Assembly: GCA_037176705.1 (NCBI GenBank)
Contig: CM073886.1
Coordinates: forward strand, 86,835,501-86,899,500
From: Molossus alvarezi
Lineage: Eukaryota; Chordata; Mammalia; Chiroptera; Molossidae
Reading direction: 5' to 3'
DNA length: 64,000 nucleotides
The notes beneath the pieces were generated by a model, which saw only the letters and a program-made list of their open reading frames with translations, was not told the DNA's origin and made no database searches. The position numbers were made by a program, and so were the translations under genes. This document shows, piece by piece, positions 32,601-44,235 of this stretch (position 1 is the first letter of the stretch; each line of letters opens with the position of its first letter).

Positions 32601-33234
32601 CCCAAATGGAAGCTGCTGTGGTGTTTTTCCGATGTCTGGGCACTGAAACTGACCCTTTGCAGCACATCGAAGCAGAGACACAGCTATTCTCTGTAGGCAA
32701 GAAACTAGCGCTCTAGATCAACTTTTATCTTTAGGGAACCAGATGAACTAAATTGTGTTCAGCCAGGTTTTAACTTTTTACTCCCATAACAATAGGACTA
32801 TGACCATTGTGTACTATGGTATTTGTCCTCAAACTGAGGGAACATCAGCATAACCACTGATGAAGAACTACTAATGCATCCCAAGTTGTAAACCAAGGAG
32901 TTTGCTTTTTTTTTGGGGGGGGGGAGTTCCTCCAGTAATTTTGATGGTCAACCATGTTTGAGAATCATTGTTCAATGATACTCTAGACAGTCCCTAAACA
33001 GAATTAAGACCTGAGCCAAGGAAGGCATGGAGACCAGCAATTTAGTCTCAAATAGTAGGGAAGAACTGGAAAAGGAGAAGGAGGGAGGTGGAGAGGTGGG
33101 ACAGAGAGGATGCTGAAAGGGAAGGGCAGAAGCCAACTTTGGCCGGTTGTCAACTCAACTAGGAACTGCTCAGCCTAGGAGCAGGCTCCCTGGTGGAGCG
33201 GATGAGTCCACCCACACCATTCACAGCCTGGAGT
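32601..33234. other. Unique sequence with a T9-G10 run
   Basis: A T-run then G-run at 32906-32924. Otherwise nothing recognised. Confidence 0.4.
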
Positions 33235-33425
33235 GCAGTGCAGGGGGCTGAGCATGCGCCATGGAGTCAGACAGCCTGCTGTGAATCTAGGTGCTGCCAC
33301 TTGCAAGCTGTGGAACCTTGGGAGAGTTTGCATAAGCCTCAAGGTCTCAGTTTCCTCATTTCTAAAATGGGGATAATATAGCAGCTACCTCCCCCGTAAC
33401 ACAGGCGTCATAACACAGTGACAGC
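33235..33425 (+). repeat. MIR
   Basis: GGAGTCAGACAGCCTGCTGTG, AATCTAGGTGCTGCCACTTGC, CCTTGGGAGAGTTTGCATAAGCC and TTTCCTCATTTCTAAAATGGGG follow MIR on the plus strand. Confidence 0.8.
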
Positions 33426-33519
33426 AGACAGTAAAACTGAGAAATGTGGGGTCATCATCACAGTTTCCATACAGCATTAGTTTACCAACAAGCCATTCAG
33501 AGATTCCTGACACCTAAAT

Positions 33520-33735
33520 GTAAAAAAAAAATTTTTTTCTCCTTTATTGATTTTAGAGAGAGAGGAAGTGAGAGGGAGAGAGGAAGAGGAACATTGATGA
33601 GAGAGAACATCAATTGGCCTCCTCCTGCATGCTCCCCACTGGGGATCTGGCCCACAACCTGGTCATGTGCCCTGACCAGGAATCAAACTGGTGACCTCTT
33701 GGTGCATGGGTCGACACTCAACCACTGAGCCAATG
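33520..33735 (-). mobile_element. Ves SINE (type B), minus strand, 5' end degraded
   Basis: A/T-run, TCTCCTTTATTGATTTTAGAGAG, then GCTCCCCACTGGGGATCTGG, GTGCCCTGACCAGGAATC and CACTCAACCACTGAGCCA. The last bases of the tRNA-like head (normally CTGGCTGGGC) have decayed. Target-site duplication unclear. Confidence 0.88.
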
Positions 33736-35164
33736 AACCTGCTAGACTTGAAATGTGAATTTAAAGTTACCGATAATTAGGTTGTGTACCTCCAGTGCTT
33801 AGTAACTAACTCCAGAAAGTGACCGGGAAAGGTTTGCTTTACTTATTTCTGTCTTTGAGGATTTGTATGTGTTTTGTTTTTTAGAAATGCAAGGAAGAAA
33901 GGAGGGGGCGGGGGGGGGGAGATGAAGTATTTACTGACTATCCTGAGAAAACTATAATGACCAGAGAAGCAGTAAGACAAGGCCCAGATTCCATGTCTGC
34001 CTCATTCCTCCTGGGTCTTAGTCCCCAGGGTGGAGTTTAGGCCTTGGGCCAACCTGAGCTACAAGCCAGGCTCACTCAGGACTATTTATAGTGCTGGGCT
34101 GTTGGGCAGATCTCTTTAGATATTTCCAGCTCTTTCTAATTCAAAACAGCTCTTCCCATCCCTGAGCCTTAACAGTGTGTATGTTTAAGTGCTTTTACAT
34201 ATCAATATCCTGGGTCCTGTAGAATGCATGGATTAAAACAATATTCATCATCCTGGTTTACTCCATGGAGTGAAATAAACTAGTCAGTAGTAGGCATGCA
34301 TTTTTCTCCTTTGTACTGAAGAAGAATTTAGCTTCTGTAGTCACCAAGTTAGGCTTTTCTATCCTTGAGATAAAATCCAACTGTAACAATGGCTGCAGCT
34401 GTACTTCTTTTCAGCATGTTCTACGATTCCTCTTCCTCCTTAACAAGAATTCTGAGACTACAGTGAGTAGTCTCAGACTCAGATTCAGTTATCAATTATG
34501 GGTACGCCATCCACTAGGAGGCCCGCCAGGCACTGATGCTGACCAGTGCTGGTGAAATACTGCAGCCAGTTTACATTGTTTTCCAGGGACTCCGACTACT
34601 GACAAAACAACTCCCATGGCCGGAGCCAGCCCTTGGTAAGGAGTGTGCCTTTATTTGGTGAGAAAATATGAGTTTGGTAGGGTAGCCTTGAATTATCACC
34701 AAAAATGAAGAGGAACGTGGAGGTGTTTTGCAAATGGGAGGCCCTTAAATCCGGTATCTTGGGGTTTGTCATGTGGGAGGATGACTGTGGGGCAAGAGGG
34801 GAAGAGGGGCAGTTGTCCTCAATTTTTTTCCTTCTGGCTACAGAAGATAAACATTTGTATTAATATCAACTTTAGTGGGTAACTTGTTATGCATTTGACA
34901 CCAACATAAATTTCTTAATAGTAAAAAAAATACTATATTGAGAAACAACTTTTTAAAAGAGTGACCCAGAATTTCGTAAGTTTTTAAAGACTTCTTTGTT
35001 ATTGTTTGAGACATTGTCACAATATTGGGCTGCACTATATACTTGCTACATTCTCTGTTTTTCTGGAACTTCCGTGTAAACTTGAGACCCAAAGCCTGAG
35101 AGCAGAGGTCAGCCACGTCGTGGAGCCCTGAGATTTTCTTCGTTTTCCCCTTACATGCCTATTT
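33736..35164. other. Mostly unique sequence
   Basis: A G-rich run (GGGGGCGGGGGGGGGG) lies at about 33904-33920. No gene or clear repeat otherwise. 34800-35130 is AT-rich and may be ancient repeat that I cannot assign. Confidence 0.35.
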
Positions 35165-36290
35165 TTTCTTTTTCCAATTACAAAACTGATACAGGTTCAG
35201 TGCAGAGGTGACCAGTGTTAACACTGTGTGTCAGTCTTTTTTCTTTACACATGCATAGATACATGCGTGTATTTTTTTTTACAAAGCTGATCGCATACTA
35301 CATATTTTATTTTATACATTACTTTTGTCACTTAGCAAAGTATCACAACATTTTTCTGAGATGGTAAATTTAACTTTTAATAGCTATATAGTATTACATG
35401 AATTTACTTAACAGATCCACTTTGATTTTGTGTGTGTGCGTGTGTGTGTGTGTGTATATATATATAAAGATTGTTTCACTATTATAAAAATTTTTGAGGA
35501 ACATCTTTTGCATATATATTTGGCCACAACTCTGCTGATTTTTTTTCAGGAAGACCTTATAAGACATACTTTCCATGCTTTTAGTCACAGTATCAAAATT
35601 ACTTCCAGAAATAATGTAGCCATTTACCCTCCCCCAACTATGTATGGAAGTGCCTATTTGCCAATACCTTCACCATCACTGGATATTGCAATTTTTAAAT
35701 GATAACTTGTTGATTTGATTCAAAAAAATGGGGATAGTGTTACATTGCTTTCAGTTTAATTTTTTTGGTTCTTAAACACATTTATCTTGTATATACTATT
35801 TTTTCTTTTGTTGCTTGTTCCTTTGTGCTATTTGCCATTTCTACACTGAGCTGTTTATACTTTTCCCATAAATTTGTAAGAACTCTTCTTTTAAAAAAAA
35901 AAAGCAAACAGTGTTTTGTCTATCATTTATTTTATAAATATTTCCCAATTTCTGTTTGTTTATGATGTTTTATGACACCAAAGTCTAATTTTTACGTATT
36001 TAAATTTATTGTTCTCATCCTTTGTTTTCTACCTTACACAGACCTTCCCCTTCTCCACCCCAAGATCATGTATTATTTATATAATTTTACTTTTTCTTGT
36101 GGCTTCATATTTCTAAGCTTCATTTTTTTTATCCATTAAGAATTTATTTTGGAATAAGTCATGAGTTAGGGAAAGTAACTACTCGTTTCCCTGGTGCTGA
36201 GAAATCGTCTATGGGCTAATCTACCTTTTTCTCTCTAATTTGAAATGAAATCTTTGTAACATACTAACTTAATATATATCTAAGGTCTCT
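35165..36290 (-). mobile_element. Old L1ME-type, antisense (3' UTR and ORF2 end)
   Basis: Starts TTTTTCTTTTTCCAATTACAAAACTG, then ACCAGTGTTAACACTGTG, CACAACATTTTTCTGAGATGG, GAACATCTTTTGCATATATATTTG and CCAATACCTTCACCATCACTGGATATTG: the antisense order of an old L1ME. A (GT)n(TA)n run lies at 35428-35466. Continues after the Ves at 36565. Confidence 0.75.
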
Positions 36291-36308
36291 TTATAGATTT
36301 TTTTTGTT

Positions 36309-36561
36309 GTTCATTTTTTTTTTTATCCTCACCTGAGGACATTTTTTCATCCTTTGTTCAGACAGAGCGGGAGGGAGAGAGAGGAAAAGGGAGAGAGAGA
36401 AACATTGACGCAAAAGGGACACATTGAGTGGCTGCCACCCGCACAACCCAACCAGGGCCAGGGACAAACTGCAACCAAGGTACATGCCCTTAGCGGGAAC
36501 CAAACCCCGGTCTCTCTGGACCGCAGGCCGATACTCCAACCACTGAGCCAAACCGGCCAGG
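36309..36561 (-). mobile_element. Ves SINE (type A), minus strand
   Basis: T-run, ATCCTCACCTGAGGACATTTTTTC, then a GGGAGGGAGAG block, CACATTGAGTGGCTGCCACCC and AAACCGGCCAGG. CTCTTTAT occurs on both sides (36287-36294 and 36563-36570), so the duplication appears partly retained. Confidence 0.92.
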
Positions 36562-36564
36562 ACT

Positions 36565-37195
36565 CTTTATCAACTTTTAAAGTTTTATTTATTTTTTTCT
36601 TTTGTCTATTTATCCATAAAAATATTTAAACTATTTGACTATTTAAATGACTCTTGACATCTGGTGGTGATAGATATTCCATTAGTCTTATTTTAACACT
36701 TGTTATTATTTTTCTCCCAAATATACTAGAGAATCATTTTCAAGTTAAAATATGACATTTGGACTTGAATTGGAATTGTGTGATTAACTTCTAAGTTCAT
36801 TTTCTGAGAACTGATATCTCTACAATAGTGAGACTCACCACCCTCCATTTGTCTAGCTGCTTTGAAAGTTGTGTAGCTTCCCTTCTATAAGTGCTTTGAC
36901 TCTTACAAAGGTTTCCCCCTGTAATTATTTTATAGTTTGAATGGCTACTGTGAATGTTAAGAAACTATTGCTTTGGGCCATTTTATTATATTTTGCTATT
37001 AATTCTGAAGAATTTCATTGGTATTCTTGTTTTTTTCCCTAGGTGGTCAGTTACACAATCCCATAAATAATTATAATTTTCTCTTCTTTTCCAGTATCTG
37101 ACCTCACTTGTTTTTATTTCTAATTGCTTTTTATCACTTCTAGAGTGATGTTAAACAATAATGGTTAGCATTGTTGCAAGTTCTTTAATTTTAAT
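36565..37195 (-). mobile_element. Old L1ME-type, antisense (ORF2 middle)
   Basis: AT-rich antisense ORF2 (GAGAACTGATATCTCTACAATAG, CTTTGACTCTTACAAAGG, GTTAAACAATAATGGTTAGCATTG), collinear with the preceding part. Confidence 0.65.
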
Positions 37196-37204
37196 GAGAA
37201 AAAG

Positions 37205-37425
37205 AATAGCTAATATTATTTAAGAGTTCAGGATATGCAAGACACTGTTCTGAGTAATTTAGGTGTTTCCCCTTTGAATCCACTCAACAGTCCTTCAAGG
37301 TAAATACTATTATTATTCCTATTTTATAGGGAGAGAAACTGAGACACAGAGATACCAAGCAACTTGCCCAAGGTCATACTGCAAGTAACTGGTAGAATCT
37401 AGACTTGAATCCAAGCATTCTGATG
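37205..37425 (-). repeat. MIR, antisense
   Basis: CAAGACACTGTTCTGAGTAATTTAGG, ATTCCTATTTTATAGGGAGAGAAACTGAGAC, CAACTTGCCCAAGGTCATACTGC and TAGACTTGAATCCAAGCATTC match antisense MIR closely. Confidence 0.82.
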
Positions 37426-37739
37426 AGTGGAGTGATAATGACCCACAGTGTGCTAGAGCATAACAATGAACATACTCTCTCCTGTCATGGACTAGGATAC
37501 AGGCTGATGAAGCTCCCCTGGCATCAGCAGCACCTCTAGTGTCTCATGCTGCTAACACTAGCCTAAAGAGGACAGCTATTGGGCTCCCTAGTGTCAGTGG
37601 GAATGAAGAGCTGAGGAGATAATGATGGGCCATCATTATCATTAAGGACAGAAAGATCACAATGGCTGCTAGGGCTGCCATGTTGTTCTTGAGGACAACC
37701 AACATTGCTTAATCTATATAATCTCAAGAGATTAAAAGT

Positions 37740-38270
37740 AGATGGGCAGAAAGCTGTTATCAGCTACCCCAGTGAATGTTTATAATCACTCACCCAGTTT
37801 CCAGACCTGAGCCAATTCTCAGATCTAAGGCAAATCAGTTGAAGGAGTGGTTGGGTTCCCTTGTGGAGAACTCTGCAATGCCACAGCAAGTGTACACAGT
37901 AGTGATTCTACCAGCCCTTCCCAAAGCACAAAGCCATTTACCTGAATATATATCAAAGGAATAAAAATATCCATATGATTTTTCAAGGGCTATTGGATAT
38001 AGAACAATTGCTGGCTCAAAATACCATCAGGGCCCTCATGTAACTGAGGAGGCATTGGAGGCCCAGTGATAATGGAGTCTGGGCCCAAGTCTGGCTTATT
38101 ATAAACCCAGTGTGTTTGTAGACCCTCCCTGTGTTTTGGTTCATTTCCCTGGTTCTTGAGTGCATAATAGGGATGAGTGTGCATTGGTAAAACCTCATAT
38201 TGGTTGGCTTAACCTCTGGAATAAGAATCCTATGCTAGTTATTAAACTGTAGACTCTCAACTTCAACTCT
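37740..38270 (+). mobile_element. Retroviral internal fragment, probably MaLR/ERVL
   Basis: Segments such as ATGCCACAGCAAGTGTACAC and TGGGCCCAAGTCTGGCTTAT resemble internal sequence of ERVL-MaLR proviruses. No long frame survives. Assignment is from remembered consensus, and the ends are approximate. Confidence 0.45.
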
Positions 38271-38833
38271 ATTCTCCCCCTTGTGTGTTCTGTGATACTG
38301 GGGCTGATGCTCTGCAAACCACAGTTTTGCGTTGCCAGCTGGCTTTATATTTGACTTGACCAATAGGGCACACAAAAGGGATAAGGAGATGTGCGCTTCT
38401 TATTTGCTTCATGTTCCTGTGAGCATCACCTTAGTCTCACCCTCACTCTGACACTGGCAATGTGTTTCAGTCACAGCAGTTGAATCCAGTTCGCAGTTTT
38501 CCCAACATTTGCAGGACCAGGCTCATGGTGGCCCTCAGAAACACCAGCACCAGCTTGCCAGGCCCTCTTCCTCAGAGCTCTAGACCACATTCCCATGGGC
38601 CCCTCCTTCTAGCTCTGAGCCATTAGCAAAAGCTGAACAGCTGCCCCTTTCCGAGGCCCAAGTTTCAGCTCCTACTCCAAGCTTCTAAATGTGAATAATT
38701 TCAGCTTTTTCTCCTGTGCCCCAGACGTGAGCTGCTACCTGCAGGTTCTGAGATGCCTTGTTGTTCTCTTTTTGCTTTCCAGTTTTTCAATAACTACTTG
38801 GAATTGTTTTATATTAAATTCTCTGTTAAAATG
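38271..38833. other. Unassigned, possibly retroviral, sequence
   Basis: Between two ERV-like pieces. No recognisable frame or LTR boundary. Continues beyond the Ves at 39143. Confidence 0.3.
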
Positions 38834-38843
38834 ACAATTATGA

Positions 38844-39002
38844 GCCCTGGCCGGTTTGGCTCAGCGGTGAGAGCGTCGGCCTGCGGTCCAGAGAGACCCG
38901 GGTTCAGTTCCTGCTAAGGGCATGTACCTCGGTTGCAGTTTGTCCCCGGCCCTGGTTGGGTCATGCAGGTGGCAGCCACTCGATGTGTCCCTTTCACGTC
39001 GA

Positions 39003-39046
<44 letters not shown>

Positions 39047-39132
39047 CCTCCTTCCCTCCCTCCCTCCCTCCCACTCTATCTGAACAAAAAATGAAAAAAT
39101 GTCCTCAGGTGAGGATAAAAAATAAATAAATA
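38844..39132 (+). mobile_element. Ves SINE (type A), full length
   Basis: GCCCTGGCCGGTTTGGCTCAG, GGTTCAGTTCC B-box-like, GCAGCCACTCGATGTGTCCC, a long CT run (39009-39042), then TGTCCTCAGGTGAGGATAAAA. Target-site duplication ACAATTATGA (38834-38843 and 39133-39142). Confidence 0.96.
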
Positions 39133-39169
39133 ACAATTATGATATCTGTCTCCTGACTGATACATTATA

Positions 39170-40005
39170 GGAACAGCAGGTGGAAAACCTTGAAATTGCC
39201 CATCTGCCACCAACAACGTCAGCAGCAGTGCTCCATCAGAGGTAGAATGGCAGAGATTGGGGCCACCTTCAAACACTTACAGGAGGCTGGCATGGTGGTT
39301 CCCATCACACTTCCATTTAGTTCACTAGCCTGTCCCCTGGAAAAGCCAAGTAAATCGTGCTGCTGTTGGTGGACTTATCCAAGTACTGACCCAACCACAG
39401 CAGCTGTCCCAGATGCAGCATCTTTATTTACTACAACAGGTCAACATGGCCCCTGGTACTTGGTATGAGGCCACGGAATTGGAAAATGTGTTCTTTTCAA
39501 CCCCCATTAGAAGGGAGGATCAAAAGCAGTTTGCTATCATGGAACAGACAGAAATATACATTCACTGCCATGCCCTCAAGGCTATGTTAACTTCCCTGCT
39601 CTGTGTCACAGTAGAGTTGAACGGCATCTTGACCATCTGGATGTCCTGTAGAAGGTCCTGCAGTTTTGCTCTGCCAATGACACCACTCTTCGTGCCTGGG
39701 GAGCAGGAAGTAATAACTACTCTGGGCGCAAAGGTCAGACACATACGGATCAGAGACTGGGAGATAAACCTCACAAACAATCAAGGGCTTTGCCTTGGTC
39801 AGTAAAGTTTGAAGAGGTCCAGTGGTCGGGGACATGTCAGTTCACTCCAAGAAGAGGACAAATTCGTGTACTTTCCACCTCCTACCACTAAGAAAATGGC
39901 ACAATACTTAGTAGAACTTTTGAAATTTTGAAGATTTCAACCACCACACTTGAATACTACTCTAACCCATTTATCTGAGTTCCAAGGCTGTTGATTTTCA
40001 GTGTG
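39170..40005 (+). pseudogene. ERVL pol remnant (reverse transcriptase region)
   Basis: Degenerate endogenous retrovirus of the ERVL group. The plus-strand frames at 39190-39468 and 39413-39805, plus a third frame to about 39960, together follow the order of an ERVL reverse transcriptase, switching frame at several points with stops and indels. Nothing functional remains. The reading continues at 40411 after an MLT1 LTR that split it. Confidence 0.7.
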
Positions 40006-40410
40006 TGTTATGGGCTGCATTGTGTTCCCCAAACTGATATGTTGAAGCCCTCTAGCACCTCTGAATGTAACTTATTTGGAGACAGAGCCTTTAAAGAGGT
40101 GTGTAAGTTAACATGAGGTCACTGAGGTGGACTCTAATGCAATCTAACTGGTTGATGTCCTTATAAGAAGAGGAAATGTGGGCACACAAAGAGACACCAA
40201 GGGCTCATGTGCAGAGAAAAGGCCATGTGAGCACACATCAAGAAGGTGGCCACCTTTGCAATCCAAAGAGAGAGGCCTCAAAAGAAACTAAGGCTGCCAA
40301 CACCTTGATCTCAGATTTCTCGCCTCCAGACCTGTGAGACAATAAATTTATATTGTTTAAGCCACTCAGGCTGTGGTGTTTGGTTATAGCAGCCCTAGAA
40401 AATGAATACA
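40006..40410 (+). mobile_element. MLT1-type LTR inserted in ERVL pol
   Basis: TGTTATGGGCTGCATTGTG start, ATGTTGAAGCCCTCTAGCACC, GTCCTTATAAGAAGAGGAAATG, and an end in GCCACTCAGGCTGTGG...GAATACA with AATAAA at 40342. It interrupts ERVL pol sequence, so it integrated after the ERVL. Confidence 0.92.
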
Positions 40411-40749
40411 ATGGGCCATGAGCAAGAAAGAGCTCTGTGGCAGGTATAGTTATGGTACAAGCAACGCTAGTGCTTGCTCTATGACCAGATGATCCTATGG
40501 AGCTAGGTTCTAGCCTCAACAGGAGAATCACAATGCAGACCCCTAGAGGTGTTGAGCAAGCCCATTCACTACTCAGAAAGAAGCTCTGTGCCCATGGAGG
40601 GACTGAGCTCCTCAGCACGGTACTTCAAGTGACCATGCAACCAGCACTGGCTTTTATGGGTGGGGTATTATTAGAGCCACCAGGTTGTAAAATTTGCATA
40701 AGAAATCTATCATAATCTGGGAATTAGACCTCTCAGAGATAAAGGTCTG
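40411..40749 (+). pseudogene. ERVL pol remnant, continuation
   Basis: Picks up the ERVL reading after the MLT1 (the segment with GAATCACAATGCAGACCCC and AAGTGACCATGCAACCAGC corresponds to the region downstream of the reverse transcriptase). Many stops. It ends at the next Ves, and a further short stretch may follow at 40993-41080. Confidence 0.6.
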
Positions 40750-40982
40750 GCCCTGGCCAGTTTGGCTCAGAGATAAGAGTGTCGACCTGCGGTTCGGTTC
40801 CCACTAAGGGCACGTCCCTCGGTTGCAGTTCATCCCCGGCCCTGGTTGGTCATGCAGGTGGCAGCCACTCGATGTGTCCCTCTCATGTCGACGTTTCTCT
40901 CTCTCCCTCTCTCTCCCTCCCCCTCTATCTGAACAAAAAATAGAAAAATGTCCTCAGGTGAGGACAAAAAAAAAAACATAAA
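40750..40982 (+). mobile_element. Ves SINE (type A) with shortened A-B spacing
   Basis: GCCCTGGCCAGTTTGGCTCAG head, then GACCTGCGGTTCGGTTCCC. About 16 bp normally present between CTGCGG and GGTTCGGTTCC are missing, so the presumed A and B boxes lie unusually close. Tail TGTCCTCAGGTGAGGAC plus poly-A. Target-site duplication about AAAGGTCTGG / AAAGATCTGG (40741-40750 and 40983-40992). Confidence 0.94.
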
Positions 40983-41306
40983 AAAGATCTGGTTTACTAA
41001 ACCAGGCAGACCTGCTGGCCAAGGAGGAGGGGGCTCTACAAAGGATGGAATAGAAGAAAGATAATGATGAAAATCTAGGGACAAGCTGCAGCAGGGAACA
41101 GTGAGATCTTGGCTGACCAATCTTCCTATTGTAGGTTCTTTTTCTTTGTCCCTGCGACACTGCAGAATCAGTGACAGGGTAGAGTACCTACCACGGAGCG
41201 TAAGGAATGTGAACGGTGAAAGTCTGGACCGTAGTAGATGCAATCAGTGGCCTATTCAGACTTCCTTATTCTTAACACTTCAAAGCACAACAACCTTCTT
41301 TCTACC

Positions 41307-41704
41307 TGTTAGCACCCAGCCTTGTTTGCCTGGGGGTTTTCTCTGGCCTACAGAGCAACTCGACTGTAGACAGCAGGCCACGTGTGCCAGGGAAATTACA
41401 CCATGCCCCCAGGAGCAGCCTTCAACTAATAACTGATAGGAACTGGTGTATAAATATTCCAGCTCCCTCACCTCTTAGGTGGGATGACCCTGAGGCCCAT
41501 GTTTCAGAACTGAGAGTTCCCCAGAGGGATTAATCTCCAGTCACCTGCAGTGCTAACTTGCTTGAGAAGAACCTTTATTTACTGCCCCTCTTCCCTGTGT
41601 TATTTACTCTCCACCCACACTTTCCTATGACCATTTCCAAAGTAAAGAATTAGCTTTATTGTCTCAATGCCTGCTTCTGCAGAAACCCAAACTAAACTAA
41701 GACA
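41307..41704 (+). mobile_element. Probable ERVL-class LTR
   Basis: TATAAATA at 41449-41456, a pyrimidine-rich stretch, TAAAGAATTAGCTTTATTGTC near the end and a terminus ACCCAAACTAAACTAAGACA: the arrangement of a retroviral LTR (TATA box, R-U5) resembling LTR16/LTR33-type. Its position downstream of the ERVL pol suggests a 3' LTR, but continuity is not proven. The left end is a guess. Confidence 0.45.
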
Positions 41705-42428
41705 GTGCACCTATCAAAATACAGACAATCTCTAATCAGCAACATTCTTAGTTTCTTCCCATTGCTGTCCAAGATTGCTCTCTCTTATGTGTGCAGAAAA
41801 AAATGAGGTAGTGGGCTGGGAAAGTGATGGGAAAAGATTACTTTGGCCACTTAATAGATCCAAAGTTTGCAAGGTGAGGCAACTACACTATTTTCTGGTG
41901 GTTAGAAACCCTGGGTTTCTGTCTAAGGCAGTAGAGAGTGGGAAATGTATTATCTCCCTACATTTTTCAGTTGTCACTCTTGCGTGATCTAAAACCTGTG
42001 TTTTATGGCATAAGGCAGTCCTTAAATCTGCTCCATTTGTCTTTTATATAGAGGAGGAATTCCTCCATGATTCTAGCATTTGTTGTCCATCAGTGTTCCT
42101 TTTACTCATCACTGTAAATTTCCACATTTTCCATGTCTTCATTTTCTGTGCTGTCATAGGTATTTTAATGAAAGTTGAATGACACTGCATGGTGGAGGCT
42201 GCTGGCCATATGATATTGTGATCTAGACATCTGCAGTATTCTTTCTGCAGTGAAGTGATAAAATGGAAGACTGAATCACAAGAGTTCATGAAGTAGTTCC
42301 TGGAATAAGGCCTTCTTTCCATATAGAGCCACAATAGAGATGTAATAATAAGAGGCACTGGATATAGAACTGGAAATTCAAGTCCTCATTAGTATGGTTC
42401 CTCAAATGATTCCTAAAGAAATTATTCA

Positions 42429-42463
<35 letters not shown>

Positions 42464-42619
42464 GGTTATACCTCAAAGAGGCCTTAAGTCACAATTATTT
42501 CTCCAAAGACCTAAATAATGCTCGGAATATTTTGAGAATTAAAAAACTATTTCATTTTGAAGTCAGCATTCTATTATTTCATTTTGCAGGTGACATTTTA
42601 ATGGCCAAGTAATCACAGT
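41705..42619. other. Unique sequence with a (GA)n run
   Basis: About 14 GA units at 42433-42460. No gene or repeat recognised otherwise. Confidence 0.4.
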
Positions 42620-42960
42620 GCTGCAATTAATTCTGGAAGTTAAGGGTTGTTTTCCTTTTGAGCTAGGCCATGATTTGAGTGATTTTTCATTGGTTAAGGT
42701 CCATTATTAACTGGATGACACTTCTTGTAATAATAACCTTGCCTTGTTCTCCATCATGTCAATTTATCTTTCTTGACCAGCTGCCATTCACACTCTGACC
42801 TTGTGATAGTAGCTCGACTGCCCTGACCTTTGCAACTATTAAACCCAAGGGGGCTAATAAACTACCAATCCACACCAAGCCCAATTAGCTATTTGCAACA
42901 GCTGTAGCAAAGAGGCAGTTCTTAGTCTTTCCATCATAAGAATTGAGAGAAAGTTAACAT
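42620..42960. promoter_or_regulatory. Candidate conserved non-coding element
   Basis: Non-repetitive block with AAGGTCCATTATTAACTGG, CCTGACCTTTGCAACTATTAAACC and CTAATAAACTACCAATCC, rich in short TF-like words (TGACCTTTG, a nuclear-receptor-like half-site; several TAAT cores). The label rests on texture only. Confidence 0.25.
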
Positions 42961-43334
42961 ACACTAGAAAGAAAACAAAAGGTAAGCACCTTGGAAAATC
43001 CAAGAAGCTTCCCAGCCAGAATGAAATCCCATTTTAGTACTTCCAAAGCTTTCCAGTGTGACTCCAAACACTTACTCTGGGGAAGATGGTATCAGTTTAA
43101 ACATTCAAATGCATATTCAGTGTGATGCACCCAAAAGGTGCTAGGAGCTAAAGAATCATGAGACCATATAAATGAGCTGCTAGCAAATAAGATGCATTTA
43201 CACATTACAATATAAAACATTTGGGTCACCTAGATAGCCAATCTTCCTGCAAACTCCATTTTATATTGTCTTGGAATGTGTTTTGAAATCATGTCATAGT
43301 TATATCTTTTTACTCAGCAATGGAAATCCTATAG
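42961..43334. other. Unique sequence
   Basis: Nothing recognised. Confidence 0.35.
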
Positions 43335-43445
43335 TGCAATGTTTGTTTAACTATAATGTGCATTACAACTACCTAGAGAGTTCATCTCAAGCCTCATATG
43401 GTCTGGAATGGAATCTGAGAATCTGTATTTTTTAAAAATATGGAC
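43335..43445 (+). repeat. Possible MER5-type DNA element fragment
   Basis: ATAATGTGCATTACAACTACC followed by GAATCTGAGAATCTGTATTTTT resembles the MER5 text 'tgtgcatcagaatcacc...gagaatctgcattt'. Old and partial. Confidence 0.45.
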
Positions 43446-44225
43446 CAAGTATATCTTGAATTCTGCTTTTTTAAAGTTCCAATAAATAAGGGTTGAAACA
43501 AAATTGTGGTAAAACTCAAAGCTTCACCATAATTTAGTATCTTCCCCAATAGGGAACATGTGTGCAATAGAGCATCTGAGATATCAGGATGAGACAGATT
43601 ACTCTAGCTCAAAAGCCCTATGGCTGCTGGAGTTCGTATCACATCTTTCGACTGGCCCTTTGAATACAAAAATTATCCCAACTGCTTTCAATGTACAAAT
43701 TATCCTTGGGACTAAGAATGCAAACTTACTCACTGAGGCACCTACTTTGCCTGGAACTGTTACAGTTATTACAGGAAAGGCACAAGAGACTTCCTCAAGG
43801 AAATGAGAGATCACATCATCCCCATGAAACCAGAAAAGGGCAATGAAATTCTAAATAAGTCCTGACCTTAAGAAGAAAAAGAAAAAGATCCATGTAGGTT
43901 ACAGTGCCTAACGAAGGCTTCATGCAGAAAGGTGGGAGCTTGACTTGGATGAGGAAAAAGAAGGAAGAGCAGGAGCAATTTTTCGGTATCTGGAATGAAC
44001 ATGCAAATCACAAGTCAAAGCCCTATGCATCAGATCCCACCAGCTGATTGGATTTATATATGGGCCTCAGTTTCATATAGTTTTAAAAGTGAAGAATTCA
44101 TAGGAGATGGGAGTTGTACCAAAATCTCAACCTCTTGGGGGAGGAAAACCAAGTAAATGTTTGGAATGACTCTTGAATTGGGCTAGCCCTGCTCCCACAC
44201 CTGGGTCTGCCACTGCCTGTATGGC
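43446..44225. other. Unique sequence
   Basis: Includes an open frame of 82 codons at 43558-43806 with no recognised domain, probably chance. Confidence 0.35.
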
Positions 44226-44235
44226 TAATAGATCT

